From: Zygnema cylindricum
Taxonomy: Eukaryota; Streptophyta; Zygnematophyceae; Zygnematales; Zygnemataceae
NCBI GenBank assembly: GCA_037447655.1
Contig: JBBHKE010000200.1
Coordinates: 62,001 to 126,000, forward strand
Direction: 5' to 3'
DNA: 64,000 nucleotides
Part shown: positions 56,228 to 64,000 of the stretch, piece after piece
Numbering within the stretch: the stretch's first letter is position 1
Layout: each line of letters starts with the position of its first letter
Notes under the pieces: generated by a model
Seen by the model: only the letters and a program-made list of their open reading frames with translations
Told to the model about the DNA's origin: nothing
Database searches by the model: none
Made by a program: the position numbers and the translations under genes

Positions 56228-57341
56228 TCCGTTGGCATATTATTCCTGTGCTCTTGAAATTGTCAGTTTTTCTTCTATTTTTTTACCGCAATTTGACATT
56301 TTCAGATTGCTCTATTTTCTGCAATTTGAAATTGTCAGTTTTTCAAAGTCTCGTTATTCCTTGTGTCAATTAGTTTTTTTGTCTAGTTTTTGTCAATTTG
56401 TATGTAGATTTAAATTTTCGCCATGCTTTATGTTCATTTCATTTGTTGTCTAGTTTGTTTTTGAGTTGTTGAATCTGAGATTGCTGAACTGTCTGGTATT
56501 GTGTTCTCTTCTTTCTTCCTACCGGATTAACTCACTCAGAAAATCTAGAGAACTTAAAAAAAAAAAAAAAAACATCCCTAAGATTTATATAAATATATAT
56601 ATTAGGGTGCATGAATTATCACGAAAATTATCATTGTTTTATAGACGGGCAGAGCGTGGCATAGTGCTGATACGCGTGCCCTAACAGGCTACTAACTAAG
56701 TTGGTAATTGAGCCATGGTGTCTGCTAGACAATTTGGAGTGGAGATAGTGGAGCTGATTTGTTTTTAGGAGCTCTGCAAAACTCCGGTTGGAGCAAACAA
56801 CGGCAGTTCACCCTTGGCAATCACCAGATCGCTAAGAGTGGTTTGTAAGTTCACGATGCCTTGCGGGTGCAGGCGCGTGTCGGAATAGTTGTTGATCGTT
56901 TAGAGGGTACGTGAGTGGATTGGGTTCACCTGGACCTAATTGTATTGAGCATTTGCACTGTCCACGCTTTCCATGCTTGCCATCTGGCCGTGAGTGGCCT
57001 TGTGTTTTTCTTGTTGTCTGCGTGGCGTGGAATTTTATCGTTAGATCTGGCCGTTGGTGGCCTTCGATAGATCTATTTTGTGCCTGTGGAGCTTTAGATA
57101 TGCACCTCCGGGTGTTTGTTTACCAAGTTTCTGCCTTTATAGATCTGGCCCTTTGGCCTTGCCCACTCGTTTGCAGGGTGGAGGTTTCGGTTAAAGCGAC
57201 CTCTTGACTAGATCTAGCCATCGTGGCCTTGTTAGAGACTGTTTGAGATTGTTGCCTATGTATGTGGTATGGTTTAGCATTTGTTGCACCTCGTATAGGG
57301 CGTATCCATTAGCGGATTAGTTTGTTATCTCAGTCATTTTT
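56228..57341 (+). other. gypsy leader before gag
   Basis: About 1.1 kb between the LTR and the first gag frame. It has a poly-A run at about 56.56 kb and four loose repeats of an AGATCTGGCC...GTGGCCTT motif (57.0-57.23 kb). The open frame at 56911-57207 covers these repeats and shows no domain. Confidence 0.5.
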
Positions 57342-58900
57342 ATGCCCACTGATTGGGAGAATCTTGACCACTCATACGGATCTACACGTAGTGGTAGAAC
57401 TTTCCGTTCATCATATTTCGATCAATCAAATTTATCAAATTCGAATCCTTTGACGTTAAGTCCTTTAATCGAATCTAGAGCGTCTTCTACTCGTTCAGAT
57501 TTAACCACTCTCTCATCTTTGTCATCCATTCTTTCCACGCTATTTGTGGAAGAGGTTGATAACAAAAGGGAACCCGATTCAGATTTTCTTTCTTTTTAGT
57601 CTCCGTTAGCACCGATTCAAGCTTTGAATTTGACTAACTCATCTCTTTTGATGGCCTCCACATCGGAGGGTACTCCTGGTAAACTTCAATTTTGCTTTTC
57701 CGGAATGAAGGATACCATGAGTTTATCTCATTTTCGAATGCTATTCGACACTGAAATGCGAGATCTAGCTTTCCGTTATCAAGATAGATTTGACATGCGT
57801 GTTGCTTTCCCTTTCTCGGGCATTACCTTCGCGGGTCCGCCCTTACCTTATATTCCCGCAAATATGATGGCATACTTGCGATGACCGAATATTCTCCACA
57901 ATTTGCTGGTATGCCTGAGGTAATAGGTCAAGCAGAAATTCCTTATCAAGCTGCTATTCCCGAGGTCTTAGATGCGCTTGGCAATGTTCTTTACCCGGCA
58001 GTAGCGGAGGTTCCCCACCAATATGCTATTGCAGCCCGAGCCGTCGTCCCGGCACGACCCGGGATGACTAATCGTTACGAGACCCTCTCACAATCATGTT
58101 TAATTTGTTACAAGAGGAGTATCGCATGCAAAATCCTGACCAAGTTAAAGAATTGATGAATTTTGAGCGTAAACCGGGCGAAACCGCCCCCGCTTTACGA
58201 GCCCGCATGGAGACCTTGCGGGAATCGTTACCCGATCTGATATCGGATGCCGAAGCTATCCAAAAGTTTGTCGGACAGTTTCCTTTCCAATCAAAGAAAT
58301 TTATTCAAAGCCATCTTAAACAAACATACGGTCTCAAATTTACATTTGACCAGGCAGCTCAATACGCACTAGAATACGAGATGGTGAATTGTTGGTGGGA
58401 GGCCCACGATCTACCAAAAGCCCCTCAGAGAGAACCTAACCCTTTCAATTTACCAAATCCTCGTAACTTGGGGCCGAATAATCGGCCACCAAGGGTCCAA
58501 GCTATGGGAACCCCACCAAATCAAAATTCTAATCGGATTTGTTTTCGATGTGGCAAGACCGGGCATGATGCTCGGATGTGCCCGGATAAATCTGCGATCT
58601 GTACACATTGCAAACAGATTGGCCACTTTGTGTATCGTTGTCACGCTAAAAACCCTGAATTTTCATATCAAAATCAGATTCAAAATGGTGGCATACCGGC
58701 TAGATCTGCCAAAGTAGTCCAACCAGATAAAGAGTCAGAAAAAAACTCTCCACCTAAAGTGTCTCGGAGAGAAAAAAAGAAAGAGGAAATGCAAACTCAA
58801 ATGGCCGCTATGATCAAAGACCATTTTGCAGCCCTTATGGCTCAAATGAAACCGCCTACTCACCTAACTGGTATGGCTCGTACAGTTGTCCACCTTCTTA
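57342..58900 (+). pseudogene. gypsy gag
   Basis: Gag is spread over frames 57342-57599, 57624-57884, 57881-58085 and 58096 onward. It includes the capsid-like helical region (MFNLLQEEYRMQNPDQVKEL, ETLRESLPDLISDAEAIQKF) and two zinc knuckles, CFRCGKTGHDARMC (about 58.54 kb) and CTHCKQIGHFVYRC (about 58.60 kb). A Lys/Glu-rich stretch follows. Stops at 57597 and 57882 and a shift near 58.09 kb break it. Confidence 0.88.
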
Positions 58901-59149
58901 CGCTAGCAGGTCGAATTTTACGAGATTCAACCATTCAAAAGCGGGCAACCACGTTTGACAAGGGGACGGTTGATCACAATCGCGGGAGTAAACAGTCTAG
59001 CAAACGTCTACCATTATCATTTTACAAAGAAACCGCAACCAATTTGCCCGAAACAGCTTCTACCATCACGACGGAAGCACTCACAATTCTTGACCGCTCC
59101 ATTCAAGACAACCATAGGGTTAAAGAAAGATTATGCATTTTGTCTACTA

Positions 59150-59650
59150 TGATTTTCGATTCACCCAACCTAAAATTTACGGTGACATCCATCCTATTTG
59201 CAGCATTACAGGCTTTACAAATGAACTGTTATCTTGACGCTCTTAGGCCTATCTCTACCGACGAGCGTTGTTCACTTGACCCACACATCAGTTTTCTAGA
59301 TAATGGGAAGGGTGCATTTTCAATCAATGGTGTCGTACCGTCATTACCACTTATGGACACCGATGCAAAACCAATTATTTTAGGGTCATCTTTTGCACTG
59401 AAACTAGGTCCGACAGCTGATAAACTTCAGTCCACTTCCACACGTTTACTCACCTCAGCGGGAACAACCGAACTAGTTTTGGGCATTACGAAGAATCCAC
59501 TATGTTTTAGGTTTCAAAATGGTACAGAATCGGATTTTGCGGAAGTTCATGCACACGCATTGGTCACCAAATGTAGTGATTACGAGTGTTTAGTAGGGCA
59601 AGAGGTGATTTTTAGAGTAGGAGGCGGCGTTGATATGTACGATCAGACTT
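59150..59650 (+). pseudogene. gypsy aspartic protease
   Basis: In the same open frame as the end of gag. The segment AFSINGVVPSLPLMDTDAKP followed by IILGSSFALKLG has the retropepsin layout. The catalytic triad reads DTD (59356-59364) instead of DTG/DSG, which should abolish activity. Confidence 0.75.
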
Positions 59651-60009
59651 TTTCCTACAGTCCTACCAATTATCCGGAAAATAAAATTTGTCTCCCTCTA
59701 ATTTCAGCACGCCAATCCATGCCCATTATGGCTCACGCAGCCCAATCAGTCCCTGCTTATTCCGGAAATTCGGTGGGATATGAAATTTTTCATTCTCTTT
59801 CCGCAGAGGAAATTCTGCCCGACAGTCCTTCTTTGCCTGAACTTTTCGATAATCCAGGTTTTATCATCGATTCTCGCGAATTCGATCACATCTATAAACA
59901 CACACTTCAGATTCCTTTATCGCGGGTTCCACCTCTGTCTCTTATTTCTGTAGATCCTTCCGGATTTCTTCCCATATATTGGAAACCAATTCAGGTAAAA
60001 CCTCATCAA

Positions 60010-60960
60010 GATGGTCTAGTCATTCTAGACCTATTCGCAGGCATCGGTACCTCTCTACTCTCATGCCTTCGCAACGGATTACTTATCTAGCACTACTACT
60101 CAGTTGACACTGACCCTTTAGCTCGGAAAGCCCAAACACATCACTGTAATCTTTTACACGGACAATATCCATATCTTTTCCCTAAATCTGCCTTTGCTCA
60201 CATGCATACAGCCTTACCTCAAGATATTCGTCTGATAGGAAACCAACACCTTCTCGATGTGGAACCATTTGATCTTCTCTTTTCCGGTTAGGAGTGTCAA
60301 GGAATGTCACGAGCAGGCAAAAGTCTCGGCTTAGCTGATCCCCGCACCAAATTAATCTTTGAATTACTTCGTATCATGCATTTTTTGCAATCTTTCGATC
60401 GGCCATTGGGATATATTCTGGAAAACGTGGCTGCCTATAACGATCCTCGACCTACAGTGTTAGCTGATTACAAGCGGATAGAAACATTAATTGGTCCTCC
60501 TCTTATCATTGATGCTGCTCGTCATGGGTCGTTAGCTCATCGGGTTCGATCCAAATGGACCAACTTGATTGATATTGGACGCCTTGGAGAAGGAAATCTT
60601 TCTTTCAAACCTCCTTTTACAGATATTCAGACTGCACTTCATCCATTTCACAAAGTCCAAACGTGTCTGCAGCCTGATCACCCACCGAATTACAAAATTA
60701 ATGTCTCAGGCCAACAACTCAAAGTTCTCCCCACTCTAGTGTATTATCCACACTCTCACGCTTTCTATGGTGATAAGCCCGGCCTGCTCAGAAATATTCA
60801 CACAGGCGGCCCTAGATGAACCTACAGCCACAGAACGGGAACACCTTATGCATTTCCTTCCCAACACTACAGCTGCCCATGGTCTCACAGAAAGACAGCG
60901 CTGCATCTTTTTAGGTCGTGTCATGGACCCTCAATCTCTCTCATTTGTCTTAGGCCTCGG
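60010..60960 (+). pseudogene. C5 cytosine DNA methyltransferase domain in retrotransposon pol
   Basis: Motif I ILDLFAGIGTS (about 60025-60057) is the S-adenosylmethionine site. YYSVDTDPLARKA follows a TAG at 60088. Motif IV reads ECQGMSRAG (60292-60318), with the nucleophile Cys at 60295-60297 and another TAG just before it. Motif VI is ENV (60421-60429). SLAHRVRSKWTNL (about 60.53 kb) fits the motif VIII region. After a frameshift near 60.79 kb, EREHLMHF and RQRCIFLGRVMD (60.84-60.93 kb) fit motifs IX-X. The usual PCQ is ECQ here. Such domains methylate cytosine, in CG context for the tested retrotransposon DNMTs. It is dead in this copy but clearly derived from a working enzyme. Confidence 0.9.
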
Positions 60961-61477
60961 ATTTGCAGCAGGTCCTTACGCACAAACCCATCCGTCTCAA
61001 CCAGCTGAGGGGGGGAATGCATCATCAATTTGTAAACAAATACCTACACGATCTCCAGTCACCCTTAGAGGGACACCTTCTCAATTTTTCCTCTTTCCAC
61101 CCCCTCTAAAACCTTCTCCAGGTGTCATAATCTACGATTTCTTGAACCCTAACCACATGTCATGGTCCATTCCGTCATATACTGCCGCCCAATCTGTTCC
61201 CTCTAGTCAGATGTCAACACCTCTTCACTGGACTACAGCCTTTCCTACTCGCAGCTGGCACCATTGGACAAACTGCTTACAAGAGACACCGGCCGTTTAC
61301 TCATTAGGTCAGTCACTTATCGCGGATGAACAGCTAGCTTTTGCACAGGCCATGGAAGCAATGACGATTAAAGGTTCGGAAACTCCTAAATGGAAATTTG
61401 GCTCTAATCTCTCTCAATCTGAACATGATCTACTGAACGAAATGATTCTTTGAAATATCGACGCTTTTGCTTTCTCT
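60961..61477 (+). other. linker between DNMT and RT in gypsy pol
   Basis: An open frame (to TGA at 61451) rich in Pro/Ser/Thr, containing VIIYDFLNPNHMSWSIPSY and LSQSEHDLLNEMIL. It belongs to the polyprotein and leads into RT; no domain of its own is recognised. Confidence 0.65.
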
Positions 61478-62930
61478 ATGAATGATCTTGGTTGTCATAC
61501 CACCTATAAAATGTCTATAGATCTTGAAGACGATCGGCCCATTTTCAAGCAGAAACACCGCCTATCAGAAATGGAATGGGAATTAGTGGACCAACGCTGC
61601 GCTGAATTGGAGGAAGCTGGCCTCATTTATCTGTCGGATTCTACTTTTGCAGCACCCACTGTCATGCCCAGGAAAAAAGATGCCAAAGGAAACTTTACCG
61701 ATCGCCGGATGTGCGGCGATTACCGTGAACTCAATGCTAGAACGATACAAGATCGACATCCAATGCCATTGGCCGAAGAAATATTTGATCATGTAGGAGG
61801 CGCTAAATATTTCAGTATTCTGGATTTACGACAAGGCTTTAACCAGATTGAAATAGAGGAGAAGGATAGACATAAAACCGCCTTTTGGGGTAGTGATGGT
61901 CGTTGGGAGTGGTCTGTCATGCCTTTTGGACTTAATAACGCCCCCGCAGTTTTTCAGAAAGAAATGGATTCAGTTTTAGGTAGTTGCAAGTTTGCACGAT
62001 GTTATATCGATGATTTGATTATCGCCTCTGCCACAATTGAAGATCACGCGACTCATATTGAATGGGTCCTAACTGAACTAAAAAAGGTCGGATTAAAATG
62101 TCATCCAGCTAAATGTACTTTCGGGTCCGTGGGTGTGCCTTACATTGGGCATTTCATTTCCTCAGAGGGGAATCACACCACTAGAAGCGAAAATCGAGGC
62201 TATCAGCAAACTGCCAACTCCCAATGATCTCACGAGTCTTCGAGCCTTCCTAGGATTAGCTAATTATTATCGTAGATTTGTCCCTAATTTCAGCACTATT
62301 TCTTCACCATTGAACAATTTGCTCAAGCAAGAAGTTCCTTTCGTTTGGGGACCTGATCAGATTTTGTCTTTTCAGAAGTTGAATGATGCCCTCTCGAGTT
62401 CTCCAATCCTCCGACCGCCCAATCACAAATTAACATTTTGCCTATAAACAGACTTCGAAAAGCCTGGCATTGCGGCCATCTTAACTCAGCGTGAACTAAC
62501 AGGAGAAGAATACGTGGTCGCTTACACAAGCAGGAGTAATAATCGTGCGGAGTCAAATTACAGTAGTTATGAAGGAGAATGTCTAGCAGCAGTTTGGGGT
62601 ATTGTACACTTTCGTCACTACCTTTACGGAAAACCGTTTACCCTTCTAACCGACCATCAGCCTTTACATTGGCTGATGACGAACGATAAACTGTCAGGAA
62701 AATTAGCGCGATGGGCATTAATTTTACAAGAATATGATGTGGAAATAATTCACCGTCCCGGATTACTTAGTTTTAATGCAGACGGCATTTCCCGAAATCC
62801 TTTGCCAAGAACCACAGACAATGGAGTTCGGCAGGATTTCGATGACGACTTAGCTACTATGTCAGCCGGATTTTACATCACACATTCGTTAGCCTCGCTG
62901 CCCCACTCTCGTTCTACTTCGGATCCATAG
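61478..62930 (+). pseudogene. gypsy reverse transcriptase and RNase H
   Basis: RT: MCGDYRELNARTIQDRHPMP, YFSILDLRQGFNQIEIEE, MPFGLNNAPAVFQKEMDSVL and YIDDLIIAS (62003-62029, the catalytic aspartates). A frameshift near 62.17 kb leads to SLRAFLGLANYYRRFVPNFS. RNase H follows a stop at 62446: TDFEKPGIAAILTQ, SNYSSYEGECLAAVWGI and TDHQPLHWL. All catalytic residues seem present apart from the frame damage. Confidence 0.93.
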
Positions 62931-62989
62931 CGAGACGGAGCACAAATTTTTTTCCTCTCCTCACAAACCTTCCGACCAGGCACTACATC

Positions 62990-63848
62990 CGAGGAGGAGG
63001 AACGAGTAAAGAAAAGGGCTAAAAATTATCTTTGGTTAGGTGGTTCGCTAGTTCGATTGTTAGCGGACAGTAGTCACAGACACGTGCCTCGCCCGACCGA
63101 ACGCCTCTCGCTGATTGAACAAATTCACACCGAGCTGGGCCACTATGGGACCAAGCGTACCCTAAGCTTGCTGCAGGCACACTATTGGTGGTCTAGGATG
63201 CAATCTGATGTCGCAGCGCTATTGCACAAGTGTGCAATATGTGATCGCCTTCGTACCTCTTTTAGCAACCGGCAGACTACCCTCCAACCATTACCCATCA
63301 AAGGGTTATTTTACCGCTGGTCTTGCGATTTGGCAAGCCCTTTTCCGATATCTCGGAGAGGGAAACAATATATAATGATCATGATTGAAAACTTTAGCAA
63401 ATGGGTTAAAGTAGTAGCGTTACCACAGAAAACTGCTAAGCTCACCACCGGTGTTTTTAAAGAATATGTCCTTATGATATACGGCGCTCCAGCCGAAGTC
63501 CTCACAGATCAAGGGTCTGAATTCCGACGAGAATTCCAAGAAATGCTAGATGACGCTCTCATAGACCATCGCCAAACAAGCCGTGATCATCCACAGGCTG
63601 ATGGATTGGCGGAACGTGCAGTTCAGACCTTCAAGCAGGCATTACGCAAGCATTGCTTGGAGAAACATATAACCGTGTGGGACGAGTCACTAGGCTATAT
63701 TGCCATGGGGTATCGAATGTCAGTACTGGCGAGTTTTGCTAATTTCAGTCCGTACTATGTCTTATTTGGGCGACAACCCTTGCTGGGTAGGAATATCCAA
63801 AAAGCCGCAAGCTTTCCCCTTCCCTTACTGTCTAACGGGGTTTTTTGA
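62990..63848 (+). pseudogene. gypsy integrase
   Basis: Zinc-binding HHCC region (HTELGHYGTKRTLSLLQAHY then CAICDR, 63.13-63.25 kb). The DDE core follows: CDLASPFP (63.33 kb), VLTDQGSEF (63.50 kb) and DGLAERAVQTFKQ (63.60 kb). The C-terminal part continues past a frame break near 63.84 kb to the window end, so a chromodomain cannot be assessed. Confidence 0.92.
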
Positions 63849-64000
63849 AGAACTAACTAACATGGCGTTGTTTTTTGCCCGAGAGATGCCCATAGCTTTT
63901 GACAACCTGCAAATCGCCCAGCACAGAGATACTTTGCGCTTTGCCACTACACGCAGCGGCAGCTACCGGCCCCAGCAGAAGCCTTATCGAGTGGGAGATT

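Larger units (their letters stand above)
55121..64000 (+). mobile_element. Ty3/gypsy retrotransposon carrying a cytosine-5 DNA methyltransferase
   Basis: Order: probable LTR (55121-56227), leader, gag with two CCHC knuckles, aspartic protease, C5 DNA methyltransferase, RT, RNase H and integrase, running off the window. RT before integrase defines Ty3/gypsy. The methyltransferase lies in pol frame between protease and RT; capture of host DNMTs by retrotransposons has been reported in charophyte algae and dinoflagellates. Stops (60088, 60289, 61451, 62446) and frameshifts (near 57.88, 58.09, 60.79 and 62.17 kb) show this copy is inactive. The 3' LTR lies outside the window. Confidence 0.93.

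Overview
The window looks like nuclear DNA of a streptophyte alga or an early-diverging land plant. Reasons: two intron-rich plant-type genes with GT-AG introns (a plastid-type ATP/ADP translocase with a transit-peptide-like N-terminus and a MATE/DTX efflux transporter), long AT-rich intergenic DNA with AT and GA/CT microsatellites, and dense nested LTR retrotransposons. One retrotransposon is a Ty3/gypsy element with a cytosine-5 DNA methyltransferase (DNMT) domain in its pol gene, an arrangement reported from charophyte algae and dinoflagellates. The species cannot be fixed from the sequence alone.

Layout. 1-7.8 kb: one unrecognised five-exon gene on the plus strand (about 1.6-4.4 kb), then AT-rich DNA with microsatellites and a degenerate repeat array. 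7.8-9.9 kb: DNA-transposon-like elements, a hAT-like element (8-bp target duplication) with a Harbinger-like element (TTA duplication) nested inside it, and a second Harbinger-like element. 9.9-13.0 kb: nothing convincing. 13.0-18.0 kb, minus strand: the NTT gene, six exons with all introns in phase 0. 19.1-21.1 kb: more small inverted-repeat elements, again nested, here hAT-like inside Harbinger-like. 21.6-24.0 kb, minus strand: a dead LINE-type reverse transcriptase. 24.9-32.1 kb, minus strand: the MATE gene, at least twelve exons. 33.86-34.09 kb: a broken copy of one MATE exon and its intron border.

34.1-53.8 kb is a stack of Ty1/copia elements. An old minus-strand element (35,488-51,187) is cut by three younger insertions, each with a recognisable 5-bp target duplication: an internally deleted plus-strand element (36,901-38,806), a complete but mutated plus-strand element (40,003-46,477, two 1,067-bp LTRs) and a solo LTR (47,594-48,561). 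Its two flanks do not match each other, so it is probably a recombinant. The primer-binding sites of these elements match the anticodon arm of initiator tRNA-Met, which points to half-tRNA priming as in Drosophila copia and yeast Ty5. In the two families that can be read well, the gag frame starts inside the LTR and runs through the primer site.

53.8-64 kb holds two 97% identical 1,107-bp direct repeats (probable LTRs) and then the DNMT-carrying gypsy element, in the order gag (two CCHC knuckles), protease, DNMT, reverse transcriptase, RNase H, integrase. It runs off the end of the window. This copy has stops and frameshifts and is dead, but the domain order is clear. Its LTR is markedly CpG-rich, so it is a possible target for its own enzyme.

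The two host genes are both membrane transporters on the minus strand but have no evident functional link. No rRNA, convincing tRNA or CRISPR array was seen.
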